64,000 nucleotides of DNA, taken from positions 24,532,379 to 24,596,378 of the forward strand of contig NC_040011.1 of the NCBI RefSeq assembly GCF_000972845.2, in the 5' to 3' direction. Below, piece after piece: positions 1 through 13,749 of the stretch. Origin of the DNA: Larimichthys crocea (lineage: Eukaryota > Chordata > Actinopteri > Sciaenidae). Under the pieces are notes generated by a model that saw nothing but the letters and a program-made list of their open reading frames with translations, did no database searches and was not told where the DNA came from. Position 1 is the first letter of the stretch; the number at the start of each line of letters is the position of its first letter. The position numbers and the translations under genes are program-made.

Positions 1-129
1 GGTTTCCACCGATACTAATCCTAATCTTTACGATACTAGTGCTCTCCTTTCACCAAATTTAAAATCTGTGAACCTCACTGCGATTGGAATTATGTATGTA
101 AGCTAACATAAAACCAGGAATTGCTGGCA

Positions 130-440
130 GTGACTTAAAGGGCAATGTGAGAAACGGTGGTAACAGTGGTGGTAAAATGCAAAAGGTCCTATCTAGAGCC
201 AATGCTTAGTTTGTCCGTTCTGGGCTACTGTAGAAACATGGAGGTTCAACATGGTAGACACTATGGAAGATGACCCACAGCACTTAGAGATATGTTTTTG
301 TTACCTTGGAATGAGTATTCATAACGATTCTCATTTTCAGGTGATTAAACACTAATGAAAACATAGTTATGCATATTATATTCATTTTCTACCATATTCT
401 GTAAATGGAGCCCCTGAAATCCGACACACTGGACCTTTAA
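130..440 (+). repeat. Dispersed TTAA-ended fish repeat, copy T1
   Basis: The right end runs into a motif of the form cacactggacctttaa at 425-440. The interior (about 180-410) shares recognisable blocks with a second copy at 29652-29905: a stretch around gtttgtccgttctgggc, one around caggtgattaaacac, and one around catagttatgcatattat. The left end is eroded and may start further upstream. It looks like a non-autonomous inverted-repeat element of a type abundant in percomorph fish. No coding capacity is visible. The family relationship is seen directly; the fish assignment is from general knowledge. Confidence 0.55.
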
Positions 441-3246
441 TGAACGTATCTAATGATGGTAACACTGGAATTTATAATTACATAAATGAGGATCTAATGT
501 GAATCAGTCATGTCGGGCCAATGCCTGTTCCACCCAACAAGCTCAAAATCGTCCAAGATACCCATCTGGTGGATCAAAATGGTGCATCTCCACTTTCACT
601 GGTACACAGTTGAGCCAATGTAAACTGTTCAGTCTGTGAACTGACTCAATGCTAATGTAGAAGAATGAAATACAAAGGAGACAAAACCTATGTCAGGACC
701 ACTGTGATTGTCTGTTAAAAGGCTTTAATGACTTGGTTGACAGAATAAGGTTCTCAACACAAGGTTCACTTAGTAGCTCTAGGAGCTCTGGAGCTCAGAT
801 GGTCTTCATCAACAGTTTGAGTTTGACCAGTTGACTCTTTTTTGGTCCAAGTTTCAAAGTTCAGTCTTGACTTTGGAAACAACAGTTGCCAAAATAATGT
901 CACCACAAGGTCCATTTTGAAGCAGTTCTGTGTTCTGTTCAGCTTGTAATTGAGAAAATAGTGACTGTCCTCTCTCAGTAGCAAACATGGAAGCAGTATG
1001 ACGTTAATATGTTCCCACAGAAAGGTTGGAGTGTGTGATGATTGGGGCGTACAAAGCGTGTGACTACGACACTGGAGACTGTGGTTCTACCAACAGTCAA
1101 CACTGGATCCTTTTAACCATGGGGGTGATCTTTCTTCCTGACCAAGTAAGTTTTATTGCCTGAACTTGACCAAGAGTTTAGGAGTGGCAGATCAAAAAAC
1201 TCTCATGAGTCATTTTGGAGGGGTTTGACTAACTGTTTTGTTGTTAAGGTATGAAAGAAAATATCTATAAATATGTCATTTAGATCCTTTAGACATTTTA
1301 ATCAAGACAAATATAGGAAATGTTATATGTGAATATTTTAAAACATTCAGACATTGTGCAGAGTTGTATGAATCTGAATTAATCCTGATGACTCACTATA
1401 CATGACAATAAATATCATGTCCTAAAGCCCTGCCGACAACCACAGTCATCTTGAGTCTGAAGACGCCATATGATATTTATTAACTGACATCATGTTTTCC
1501 ATACGCAGGGTTCAGCTCTGATTCCACATCAAGCGAGCCTGTTTTTATCGTGAGACATCATTATAGTAACAACGTAGTCATCTTGATTTACATCTAAGGA
1601 ACAGTCATGGTAGATATAACAAAGCAGAACTGACAAAACATTCCAATTGTTCTCTAAAAGGACCGATTATCTCCTACATTAACCCTCCGTGTAACACTGA
1701 AACATTTATATGTCTAGCATGCAAAAAAAGGAAAAGGCATTCCTCTTTTCTGGGTGTACATCGGCAGGGGAATTCAACTTTTCCCCACTTCATTCCGCGG
1801 TTATTTATCACCCCTGACGGTCGGGCCCTGGCCCACAGGAATTGAAGCGTAAGTGCAACAGGAAGAGGAGAAGGTGGACGGTCTGATCCCCAGCATGTAA
1901 ATCAAGCTTTTTTTATGAGGCCCGGCCACCCTGGAAGATGAAGTGCTCTTGTTGTGAGAGAAAACAGTGGAGCAGTACACATGTCATAACATTGACACCT
2001 AGGAGGGGGTCGGCTGGGATCCATTCTCGGGCCACGGCTCCCATGTGCCCTCTTGGCCTGAAACACCACCAACTCCCGCCCAGCCCCTGAAAATCCCTAA
2101 AAGTCATTCTCCTCACCTCACACACTCTCACACCTTATCCTCTCTTTTTCACTGCCCCCTGCCTCCCTCACAACAGATCTGCCTCAATCGGTTACCTACA
2201 ACATCTTTAAGAGCAGTGCCCAGCTTCTGTCCTCCAAAACACTTTCTCAAACAATAAACAGAGGGCCTAGGTGGTCCTGTCAGAGCTGCTGTCTTCATAG
2301 AATAACCAGCTACCACAAGAATCTCCTCCTCTGCTCTCGCTGGATGGCCTGCACACTCGTACATGCACTTATATTGTGTACTTGATTGTCAAAACCTTCT
2401 TAGATTGTTTGGCCACAAATGTCACAGTGCAAATGACTTCTAATTGGATTTAGTCCACACATTTAAGGAGGACACACACAAAATGTTACTCAGTATAAAT
2501 TGTCTGGCACATTGCCAGAGGTCAGCCCTCTGTAGAAATGATGTTAAAATATTTCTATTTTCTATTGCACCATGTAAGCATATGTATAAGCACCATAATC
2601 CAAAAAATACAGGAACTGCCATACTGTAATATCCTTGCAAATTTATTTGATATTTTATTTAGTTCATATTATATATTGTTACAAAATTAATTGTAGGGCC
2701 CCAGGTCAGTTGCCCACTTTGCCTAGTTGGTAATCTAGCCTTGGATTATGTTAGGCAGGAATTAGTGCTACATTCTTGTAGTGCATAAACGGTGTTTGAA
2801 GGTGTTTAGAGTGGATGGTAAGTGAATGCTGGACTTGCTGGACCCTGGAGAGAGTTTGCATTTTATCTAGGTTTAGCCAAGAGTAAACCTACCGTGAAGT
2901 TACCGGTCATTGGTTTGTGGATGACCATCTTTAAGGCTTGAGTTGAGCATTCTAGAGAGCTGCCATCTTGGTTTTTCAGAGTGAGAAGTGACTATATTTG
3001 GACCAGGACGTGGAATTGATGGATGATGGATGGATGGACTCACTGAGAATGATTTTTCACTCAGAAAGCCACTCCCTAAAGCATACGCCACTTCATCATC
3101 TATTAAACTCTAAACTCATCATGCTGTTTGGAAGGAGATTTGAAACTAGTGATTAAGACCATAAACTCATTAGGTAACATAAATTTACTAAGATAATTAA
3201 TCAAGTGAGAAGTATGGTTTGGATTGTTTTTTTGCAGCCAATTTCG
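441..3246. other. Gene-free unique DNA
   Basis: No coding region is supported. The longest frames here are about 60-85 codons, lack any domain, and overlap each other on both strands. The part at 2040-2240 is pyrimidine-rich and contains a splice-acceptor-like run ending in acaacag at about 2176, but no exon follows. Positions 1740-1870 are more GC-rich than the surroundings. The rest is AT-rich and featureless to the eye. Confidence 0.5.
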
Positions 3247-3260
3247 CTGCCCCCTGCATG
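3247..3260 (-). promoter_or_regulatory. Weak CTCF-like motif
   Basis: Read on the minus strand, catgcagggggcag agrees with about 12 of 14 positions of the vertebrate CTCF core consensus (CCASYAGRKGGCRS); the mismatches are in the left half. A single short match in 64 kb is weak evidence. Function is not shown. Confidence 0.2.
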
Positions 3261-6200
3261 CCATTAGCAAGAATGTAGGTTTAAGACATTCCCACCTTGG
3301 CTTCACTTCACAAACCTGGAGGATATAGCTACTAATTATGAAATCACTTGGTTTAGCCAATAAAAGGACTTTGGTAAAGATCAGAGTTTTGGTAAAATGT
3401 AAACTTAAAGTTAGAATATAAAACTAAACCAAGTGCTTTGAGTTGCCTAATTATGATCATTAAAAAAATCATGTTTTTACGTTATTACGAGTAGATATTG
3501 TCAGTATATTAGTAAAATGTATAATAATTGTATGAATTTTCAGATAAATAAACATTTCCTTATTGCTGATAAAAAACATAATCTGGGTGGCATTATGTCT
3601 CCTTCCTTGCTGTTGTAAACGAGTAAAATATTAGTAACATAATTTTTATTAGACAGGGTTGAGAGCTAAGAGGTAATAATATTAATCCGTGTCCAATATT
3701 TTGTGTACAAGGATTGTTTTTTCTCCCTCACAGAAATTCCCTCAGCGCCATACTGGTCTGCTGAATGACCTAATGAACACGTCAATAACATGCGTGTGTG
3801 ACGGTGGGAACACCTCGGTGTTTGTGTGGAAACAGTTTGTCACATTTCATTAGTTCACGTCAGCCACTTTGCAAGGTGCTCAGCCAGGTTACATCTACTC
3901 TCAGTGTGGCTCTGTTGGTATTTATACAGATATTACAGACTTTATTAAGAAATCTTCTTCATCTCAGCAATTAGACATCTTTGTTTTCATCGCCATTTGC
4001 TACGGAGCCGGTAAGATTTAGGGTTGTTGTGGCTGATCTAATTGCAAGAGCACCAGAAGTATTTTGCAGGAAGCTCTGTGTTTACCTCGTGTGTGTGACA
4101 GGAGCCGAGGAGATGGCTGGCATAATGGGGTTTATTTACGTTCACACTCACTTACACTGCCCAGTGTCTGGCACTCTAACTAGGGGGACACATTCCTGCT
4201 GAGAGACGTCATTGCTGCCGCTGCACATAGAAACTGCGTTCACGAGCCGCGGGGTCTGTCAGAGGGATTATTCAAATTGAATGACCAGGTCTTGTGAGAC
4301 TGCAGTGCAACAGTTCAGATATGGCCAGGACAAAATTAACAACCTCCTTGTTGACTTACTTTATACATGGGAGCAAGCAGCTTGGATTTGTATACAGTCA
4401 GTCAAAACACACTTCAGCACAGTGTGTCACTTTATATTTAACCCTGGTTACTAGCTACTCTATGTATCAGGTTATATTAAAATTTCAGGATCAAAGCAGC
4501 GATGTATTGAAACTGAAAATGTAATGAAAGCACATCAGAGACAGTTATACTTTATACACGCAGAGCAAAATTAAATGTCAGTGCAAATTTATTCATTTTA
4601 TCAAGGTTTAAAAAGGCTTGAAAACTAACTCCGCTACTTATTGAACACATTTGTAAAGATTTATGACCTCCCTAAATGTGTTCTGCTTTAATTTTGAAAC
4701 ATTATTATGTTGTTTTTACACATATGTTGTGTGTCCTAATGACACATAACAACATAAATTCTTAGTGAAAGTAATCATTAGTTGCAGCCCTAAAAATGTC
4801 TCTACTGAATTTCATGATCAATGAATCTGCTAATTATTACTGTAATAAACTATATAATACCTTCATGGATGTCATTAAAGACAAACTAAAGCAGCAAATT
4901 CTCACACTTAAGAAGCTGGAACCAGAAACATTATTGCTTGGAATGTGACTCATGAGATTAATCAATAATGAAATGAGTTGATTATTTATTTTCTGTCAGC
5001 TAATAAATTATTTAATGTTTCAGTTCCAGTCATTTCGTTGCAGTAGAAATAAATGTGTAGCCATATAAGATACAGTATTAGTATACTATATCTAGTGTTA
5101 GTGAGCTCAGGTATTTAAAAACGATAATGTATAATGTGAATAATGTAATAATATAACCGTGAATCACTCTGCAGCAGCAAAGATAAAAGAGGCTGAGCTA
5201 TCACTTATTAAATTAAAATTTTAAGTATGACAATGTTAAAATTATAGCAAAACAAATGTTTTAAAGCAGCAGGGAAACTATCTAGTGACAACAAATGAAT
5301 AATTACCATGTGATTTGTGTGCCCAAATGTATATGTGTCGTTCTAAGAATATTCAAAGACGTCACAGTAGTTTGACATAGACTTGCACAAACGAACAGTA
5401 TTTGAATTTGAAGCGACCAGTATATTTGGAGTCACTGTATATTTATGCTGGACTGTTTAGCTTGGCATCTCTCTGCTGATAATTTATGACACATCTGGTG
5501 TCAATCTGCCATCACCTTCCTCATAAAAGGTCCCCAAATCATGAATATATTCTTTAGATGGCAAGAAATGCTCGTTATGAGTCGGGGCTTGATTTGTGGA
5601 GTCTATCTTTTTCACAGTTGACTGGATATTTGGGTATGAATCAATGTGTCTCAGAGCGAGTAAGTGAATTTATATACTTGGGAGTGTCTCCACGGCCGGT
5701 GCTGTGGCCAAGTGTGGGACACATGCAGCACCACAACGGAAACCAGGGAAACGGCATTAATTGAGGAGGGGGGGGTGGGGTGGGAAGGAAAAACATCACA
5801 TGTGAACTTCTTCTCCAGCAGTAATTCAGCATCATGAAATTGTATACTTCCCCTTTCCATGCAAAAATATGTCGAGGCAAGTGCTAACCAACGGAGAGGC
5901 CACAAAACAGAAAATGAAATACTCACTCGGCTGCGTTTTTGATCAACTTTAACTTACATTAACCCTGTCTGTTTTGTCAAACAAGGTTTTAATCTGTACT
6001 TAACATGTGTGATGTTATTTTAGTCTCTTTAGCTTTTTGTTTTTTTCCCTTTTGGGTGGACCAGAAGGCACTTAAAGTCTCAGCACCTGAAAAACTACCA
6101 TTGCAGTAAGAACGATAATGGTAAATTATATTAAAAGGCAGTTTTCTCATTACTGTGTAGAGTATGGTTAGTGTTATCATTCATCAGGGAAACAAAAGCC

Positions 6201-7131
6201 AAATGTAAAAGATTCTTTCTTCACTGCTTTATTTTTTTTCTCTCATTCATAGCTAGAAAGCACTTTGGAAAAACGTCCACATGAAAAACAAAAACAAAGA
6301 AAAATTGTGATTGAGTCAAGCGTTTTTCTTGTTATATCTTGCCATGTTGTTCTGGCATGGTCTAACTTCTAGAAAGGTTTCAGTCAGAATATGCTCTATG
6401 GAAGCGAACGAGAGAGGAGGCTGGAAAGAGGGCCGGTCAGTGAATGTTTCATTATATCTAATGTTGCCTTCCCTGAAGCGCTCTCCAAAGTAAGCGAGCT
6501 GCATGAGCCCGGGGCTCGAAACGCTCAACCCCCTTGTGACCACTTGGAGCAAAGCAACTCTCCACTTTCTTATTTTCGCCCTCAAACGAGAGCCTCTGCA
6601 TGGATTATGTGTTTGAACACAGTGGTGCTTTTTATTTAACACGATTTTCGGCTCCCATGTTTGAAAGCGTAGGGTTTCGCTCCCTGAGAAGGACGCTTGA
6701 CATGATTAGAACAGGGGGCAATATTTTTAGGATGATAAACAGGCAAAGTGTGACAAATATTTTCATAAGGGACACTGCCATAACAAACATATTTAAAATG
6801 AATGTTTTGGAGATGATATGGTAGGCTTTTTGGCTCTGCGGTGTGTTGTTTCCATGGAAGTTATCTGCTCATGAAATATGCAAAACAGTGATGTAGAATT
6901 AGTTTCACATGGATGTAGAAAAAACATTTATATCATTGACTATTAAAGTAGAAGTAAAAGAAAAAAAAGACAACATGAACAGTTGTGTTTTGTAAAAGTC
7001 AGTGCAACTGCTTACTGATCCTCCCTCCAAAAATCAAGACTGATCTTAATTGCCTCTATCATTTCACTAAATGGTTAATGACAGTGATTTAATACACACA
7101 GACCTGTTTGAGTGTGTGCACCCTTTAACAG

Positions 7132-7132
<1 letters not shown>
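3261..7132. other. Gene-free unique DNA, AT-rich with a few GC-richer patches
   Basis: No exon is supported. A frame at 5558-5764 and a pair of overlapping frames near 6311-6642 have no recognisable domain. The patch at 3980-4300 is less AT-rich and free of simple repeats, which is compatible with a conserved non-coding element but does not prove it. A G-run at 5764-5787 is listed separately. Confidence 0.45.
5764..5787 (+). other. G-rich run with quadruplex potential
   Basis: An eight-G run is followed by T, GGGG, T and GGG. This supplies four or more runs of three G separated by loops of one base, meeting the usual G3+N1-7 quadruplex pattern. A shorter similar run occurs at about 38645-38658. 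Whether it folds in the cell is unknown. Confidence 0.45.

Positions 7133-7163
<31 letters not shown>
7133..7163 (+). repeat. (TG)n microsatellite
   Basis: About 15 uninterrupted TG dinucleotides. Likely length-polymorphic. No coding meaning. Confidence 0.95.
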
Positions 7164-7164
<1 letters not shown>

Positions 7165-9112
7165 TAAGTCGTGGTGCTCAGTCGGCTGCTGGGTCTTTGC
7201 TTTGATTTCCCTGCTCCGGCATGTGCGAGGACTTAGCGGGCCGAGCTCCCAGACATCTGTTGAATATTAGGGGCAATAACAGCTGGGCGGACCTCAAACA
7301 TGGTCACCCACTTCACCTCGCTGTGTCTCTGAGGATAACCCCAGCTGCCTCACACTCCAGATGACAAGTGCCCGTTCACCGGCCCGCTGAGCTCAGGGGC
7401 CTGCCGATGAGCCAAGCACCCTCGCCTTCCAAACCTCTCCTCCTTCTGTTCCTTTCTCGCTCTTATTTTCTCCTGCTGTGCATGGGAACAGAGTGGGTGG
7501 TATACAGTGATTTCACTGCGATAATATCCCACCGTGTTTGATTTCCCATAATGTGTCAGCTTGTTGTTGAAATAAATTTTGGCTCCACGGTGGTTGTCCG
7601 TCAAGCGCTCTCCCGTGGCTTTGCTCCTTTGAAAGATCGAGAAAAAGAGAGCAAGAGGTCGGCCATGCAGGCAGATGTTGAGGTCACACTTTTATACACT
7701 TCCAAGAAATGTTTCTTGTTTCACAAATTCAACATATTGTTAAAATGAGACTATGAAACAAAATGATAACACGTTCTTCCTCTTATATGAATGAATGAGA
7801 TGCTGAATTTATTAGCAATAAAAGGCGACGTTGGTCAGTTGAAGCTGTGGTACAACCTCCAATATTCATATTCAGTCGGTCAGCTGTCTTTATGACTCTT
7901 CTTGGTTTGTGTTACCGTGTTTGAGCATTACCCATTTTCATTCTCAGCTTTAAGGCTGCACTAGCAACAAACAGGAAGATGGACATATGTAAAAATAATC
8001 CTGATTTATCAGTCTAAGTCATCACTTTTACTCCTAAATGAAACCATGTAAATGCTTCCTTTTTGCTTTTTTTGTCCAAATTAAAACAGCAGCTATTAAA
8101 CTGCTTTTCAGAATAAAAGTTTGACAGTTTCACCAGCTGTTATAAGTTCAAACTTGTCTATACATAGTGGGGAAGTGCCAGACAGATGACTTCTTACATA
8201 CTGTAGAGACTAGTTGTTGCAAAATATTTACAATAACAATAACAGGTGTAACTAACTGAAACTGACAAAGCTAATGTTAGCTTGCTAATATATTATCCAT
8301 TTGAGTGAGGAGTTAGAGAGATAATGGAATAAAGCTGACTACTGTAAGGTAAGAAACATGTTTTATAGTGATGTAAAGAACTTTTCCTTAACTTTGTTAG
8401 GATAAATGAATATTTCCCTCTCATTCATGAATTAATACTATTATCTCTGAAACACACGCATTTCTCTGCATTTGCATATGTGAAAAATGTGTAGAACAAA
8501 GTCATACCTACATTTACAAATAATTGGCAGTTAAATTTATTGTTTGGCCCTTTAAAACTGTATTTATTGGAAGTTGTGTTACAGCTTGTGAGACTACCGT
8601 AACTTCATGTTTACACAATGCTAATACTGATGTTTTCCAGCCAACAAAAAGACTTTACCAGCCAAGACATTCCTCCAGTTTTAATGGAGTAAGTAATTAC
8701 TAAGGACGTGGAAATGAACTACACATTAAATTAGTAATGAATTTACAAATAGCTGGTGCAATCCAATCCTGACCTGTTGGAGCCCAAGCTCCAACTTTTA
8801 GAACAGGGTTACACCTCACCACTTTGCAAGAGGCAGCTTTAAATCTGATAATAATAATAACTAAATCAATAACCACATTCATGTATAACTCCAGTCACTT
8901 GTTGGCATACTACTACACTTGGTTTTAAGACTCGCTGCATTCTGGCTGTCGTTATGGAGTCACATTTTATGACCTTGTGATTAGTGTTTTTATGGCGGTA
9001 GGGAGGTCTGCAGATGGTCTATGTAAACTTGTCACACTGAGGGGCTCTTGTCGGGTGGTGAAGGAGAGAAGGAGAGCTCTGTTAAACCTACAGGAATATA
9101 AACAGAGATGGA
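7164..9112. other. Gene-free unique DNA; GC-richer block 7165-7470
   Basis: The first 300 bases are richer in GC and CpG than the surroundings and free of simple repeats, but carry stops in all frames over any exon-like length. The remainder is AT-rich. A frame at 7350-7604 (minus) and one at 7551-7748 (plus) overlap antisense and show no domain. No RNA gene seen. Confidence 0.45.
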
Positions 9113-9126
9113 GTGCCCTCTTCTGG
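9113..9126 (-). promoter_or_regulatory. Candidate CTCF binding motif
   Basis: Read on the minus strand, ccagaagagggcac matches 13 of 14 positions of the CTCF core (CCASYAGRKGGCRS). It is the best such match I noticed. It could mark a loop anchor or insulator, but some fish repeats also carry CTCF-like motifs, and I cannot test occupancy. Confidence 0.35.
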
Positions 9127-11675
9127 AGGCTTTTACATTTTACACTGTGAATGATATACAGTATAGCTGATGATGATGTTTAGGAAAGATTTTAACGAGT
9201 GTGACATTTCAAAATGTCACAGTGAGTGTGAATCGCACAGAAGGACGACAGGGTTAAAAATGTGGAGAAAATTATTCTTTTCTGTAGTTAACATGAATAT
9301 TACGGCAATGAATATATATATATATATATGAAAATCTGCCACAGTTTATAATGACTTGCCTCTAATGGAATCTAACCATGCAGGTAGTTTGGGTTTCATT
9401 TTATAGTTATAGTTTTAACGATGTTGTGATTATATCTCTATTGTGATTTTGCTACCATTGATTGAAAAATTACATTTAAAAGTCACATCATTCTAGATTA
9501 CTTTCATTTTCAGTTTCCAGTGTCCAAACTACCAGAACAAACCTATTTCTTCAAGGCTGCAACTATGGAAAAATATAGATTTTTTCTATTAATCAACTAT
9601 AAACTGTCAGAAAAAAGTGAAAAATGACCATCAGAACTTGACTTATTACTAAAAATTACTATTACTTTTTTTTTCAAAACCCCAAAGGTATTCAGATTTT
9701 ATAAGAAACACAAACAATATTTACATTTGAGACGTGGAGTTTTGGCATTTGTGCTTAACAGATTTATCGTTAACTATAAAAAAAAAATAGCCTTTTAAGA
9801 TAAGCTGCTGACATGGTACCAATATCTTGTATTTGCATTTGACTTTCAATACCATACATGCAGAGATGCTGATAATTCTTACATGAGTTTAGTTACTGAA
9901 ATTGAAATATTGAAATGCATGTGTGTCACGCACACCATCTTATTTATTTTAGCTAATAATAAAAGAAGACTCCTCTAAGTGTGTGTTCCCAGATCTGAAG
10001 AGACTAGTTTTAAACAATGCTGCTGCCTCAGTGGCTGGTATGACAGAGGTCCTGTTGCCTTAAAAATACTGATGACCCCTTACATCCTGCACAGGATGTG
10101 TTAAGCATTTTACACTTTATGTGTTAAGCGTTTTGCACATTCTTCAACTTCCAAGCTCTAGCTTCACTCATTTGGTCTCACACATGTAGCATTGTGGTGG
10201 GATGATGGTGAAGAGGAACAAAGGAGAAGCTTCTGTGGGTAAACATTATAAATGAGTGCCGCTGTCTCTGTTTTAAAATCACTATTTTTTGTTATTTAGG
10301 ACTAAACATTACACAACTTGTTTGTCTATACTCTCTTTTCACCTCCGTCTCATCTCAGTTGTGTGTGTAGATGGTCACTTGTTAGCTTTTGCAAACTTTG
10401 CCTCACTTAAACTGTAATAAAAGAAATCATTCACAGACAAACACTCACACCCATGATCAAGTTAGTTGTTTTTCAGGCATCTGTCAATACAACTTCTGCA
10501 TAGGTGACTGACTGCTGACCGGGGAAAAGTCACACAGACATCATAAACCCACAGAATAGATTTTAATTTTGTCTCCTATATACTTAATTTTATCATTTAA
10601 GTGTTAATATTGTGTTATTTGTATAGATTTTCCAAGCTTGCTTCCCATTGTGATTAATGTGATTTAATTAAAGCAAAAGTAGAAAATTAAAAGTTACTCT
10701 CACTGTCCCATGAAAAACTTGTATCTCCAAAATGTTGACTTTTCAAGAGCTTACAAAACGAGATGTGCACCGATGAATTTTCAGATTTTTATGTTACATT
10801 TTGGTTAAAAATGTGGATATTTTAACACTTAGCCATCCAGTTTATTTGAAAATTTCCAAGTCACTAAATGTGGAGATACATGGTTTTCACTGGACAAGCG
10901 AATGGTACAAATACTATTCCCATCAATGACTCTCACTACTGTTTGCTGCATTTATGAATGTAATTTGTTTCTATTCCATTCTGTGACAATCAGACAGGCC
11001 TTGTTTTTTTTTACGACTGCTGCACTGCCTCATTTTGCGAACACGGTGCTTATATGAGTTCATAAAACTGTTAAAGCAGTGATATACTGAATCAAATTTC
11101 ATTTCACAAATCATTACTTTCAGTTCCCGCTGTTTCATTTGCAGTCTGAGCAAAACATGTCGATGAAGATGTAATGAAGTTTGAGAAACGGACGGGACAT
11201 GTAAAATGGAAAATATGTAGCAAGTACCATGAAACTGCTCCACTGTGAGCTATATTAGGAGTGAAATACATTTCTGGATGGGGGTTTCTCTAAATGACGC
11301 ACGCACACACGAAGGATTAATGGAACTTCAAACGTGTTTTTCTTTGTAATGCATCATTATGAAGCAGTGAATCTGTCAACGAGGGGAATCTGTGCGCTTT
11401 GGTCATCGGGCTGGTCCTGCAATTATTATAGAAGCACTTCGAGTCCTTTTACTGTGGGTGGAGGGACATATGGAGAAAAGATTGACCAAATAAAATTCAG
11501 GCAGCAGGTGTTTTACTGCCGCTTTCTGACCACATTTACATGCACTTTTGTTATGACTGTGTTTTTTGGTTCATTCTGATGAACATTTTGGTTAGCGTGT
11601 TGAAAACAACAATTTTATTCATTTGTTTAAGTTTAGTGCTTAGTGCTACCAATCAGCTCTTCAATACCAAGGACT
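9127..11675. other. Gene-free AT-rich DNA with an AT microsatellite
   Basis: No exon supported. A short (AT)n run lies at 9312-9329. Around 10090-10140 a small near-duplicate (tgtgttaagc followed by T-rich then cac) occurs twice about 30 bases apart. Frames at 10971-11243 (minus) and 11334-11579 (plus) have no domain match that I recognise. Confidence 0.45.
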
Positions 11676-12403
11676 ATAAAGGAACAATTCAACATTTTGG
11701 GCCATGTGCTTATTTGTTTTCACTGCTGATAGCCAGATGTGAAGATCAACGCCACTCTCATGTCTCATTGGAGCTACAGTCAATTAGTTTAGCTTAGCAC
11801 ACAGCCTGGGAATCGGGTGGTACAGTTACTGGCTCTGACCAAAGGTAACAAAATTCTTGTACAGATTAACAAACAACATGTAGCATGATGTTTCGTGAGA
11901 TTCAAAGCAGTTGATGACCTGCTGTTGTTACCTAACACAGAGCCAGAAATATAAGCAACCAGCTGCAAGTTTTAGTTTATTCAGCTTTAGGGACGGCTAG
12001 TTAGACTGTCTGTTTAATCAGACTTATTTGTTTTTGTTAGCACCAACTTAAAATGACTAGTCGTACCAACTGATATTTTTTTTGTTTAAATCATTCGAAA
12101 GTTTTAAAGTGGATAAAGTTAAAAAAAATAAATAAATGAAATGTTGAAATAGTTATAGTGTACCAATCAAAGCGCTCTACTATGAGTAGTTACAGGTTTG
12201 ATTCTTCCATACTATAATCATTACAGGGTTTGTTGCTAATGCCCATGAATCGGTGAAAAAAAAAAGTGTGGTTGAAGTGTGTTTCTAGTCTTCATGCTAA
12301 GCTAAACTAACTGGCTGTTTGATGATGAGAGTAGTATTGATTTTCTCATCTAACTCTTGGTAAGAAAGCCAATAAGTGTATTTCCCCAAATAATAAACTT
12401 TTC
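11676..12403 (+). repeat. Family P inverted-repeat element, full copy P1
   Basis: The left end (aaaggaacaattcaacattttggg at 11678-11701, then tgcttattt) is matched in inverse orientation by the right end (gaaagccaataagtgtatttcccc to 12397). The inverted terminal regions extend about 90 bases, including the internal gctaagctaa type motif at 12295-12307 and its complement ttagcttagc near 11789-11799. Total length is about 730 bases with no open frame of interest, so it is a non-autonomous, MITE-like element. Other copies or fragments lie at 21989-22147, 26651-26973, 27697-27795 and 50104-50582. I do not assign a superfamily. Confidence 0.6.
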
Positions 12404-13749
12404 TACAGTAAGTTGTAGGAATAATTACAGTACTTTGCATGTTAAGGATAAAACAGTTTCTTTTAATTTCGGCCTGACAAGAAAACACAGATCCAGCTTT
12501 TTGCAGAACCACAGTGCACGCTAAAATATCTCAGTATTTAGAGAAGGTCAAATTAATCAGAACTCCATGCATGTGCTCCTGTTTCTCTTCGTTTATTGAG
12601 CCACTGTGGGATTTTTCTGAACTCACCAGCACTCCACTCTGCCCAGTTTGGCCACATCTGAGCCCAGCTCCCTCTGTTACCCACTAAGTGCTTAAAAGAA
12701 ACCTGCTCTGCTTGTCCAGCAGCTTTCAGACTGCCAATCACAGCAGCAGCTCTCAATGTGCCCGAACTAATTAATGAAAGGATTAATCTTTCATAAAAGC
12801 CATTAAGAGCTGTGTTTTAAATGTTGCTGTCATGCCACATTCTGCATACCACCCCCATTTTTTTTCTTTCTTTTCTTTTTTTTTTTTTATGATCACTCTC
12901 CGTGGTAACCATCCTGTAAGAAAGACATCTTTAATTTGTTTGGATTCAGCTGAAAGGGAGGGATATTACATCTATATTTAACTCTGCGGTGCCTCCACTT
13001 GGACAAGCCGACGGAGGCTAGCTTATTTTTTCAGGTGCTTGTACTTTGGAGAACGGTGAGCCACAACCTTGGAGATTTCCACTCTGTAGAGCCACGCTCA
13101 CTCCAGAGCACAGACTTCTGGGAAGGGCAGTGTGTGTGTCGGCAGGGTTTTGGCGATAGATGGAGGATAATGATGCAACAATTAATCATGACACGGTCCG
13201 TTAATGCTGTCGGGAAGGAGAGAGTGTAGGACATGGAAGATGGCAGTATTCATATAAACATAGAAACATGCGACTCCTAATTTACAGTGGCCCGTTAACG
13301 CCTGTGAGGTCATCAAGTGAAGTGTTAATCGTGTTGTGGACTTCCTGATCATGCAAGGCAGCCTGTCATTCACACTTACGTTCAGCCATAAATATCAACT
13401 TTTGCTTTTTTGCTGCCACTGTATAAAACATTTTTTCTCACCCAAAGTGAGACACAAGCAAGTGAGGAAAACAGACAGGATGCCTGGTTCTTAATTGACA
13501 AACAGGCTGTTAATTAAAACCTGTGATCCCACCGGATGTTACAGGATGGCCTCTGTAACCACTCATTTACATTACATTACGCATCCATTTTCTTAAGCCG
13601 CTTATCCTTATCCTTATCCCTATTGGGGACGTGATGGCTGGTTGATGATGATTGGTAGTGGTTTGCTTAAGCCCACAATAACAGAGTTATCAGGAGCAGC
13701 AACATAAAACTGACATCGTCCTCTAAGTTGATGTGGTGAACTTTCAACA
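12404..13749. other. Gene-free DNA with possible conserved non-coding elements
   Basis: No exon supported. A T-rich low-complexity run lies at 12857-12889. The stretch 12740-12830 is dense in TAAT-type homeodomain cores, including a near-palindrome aaaggattaatcttt at 12777-12791. A second such patch is at 13160-13330. At 13565-13625 a fragment resembles the catccattttc/ccgcttatcc motif widespread in fish repeats. Confidence 0.4.

Noticed and set aside
2045..2257. Possible exon after an acceptor-like pyrimidine tract near 2150-2176
   Set aside because: No donor site or conserved reading frame follows, and the encoded peptide is Pro/Ser-rich without a match I recognise.
12170..12215. tRNA B-box-like sequence (aggtttgattcttcc)
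   Set aside because: No A box at the right spacing and no cloverleaf. It lies inside the family P element.
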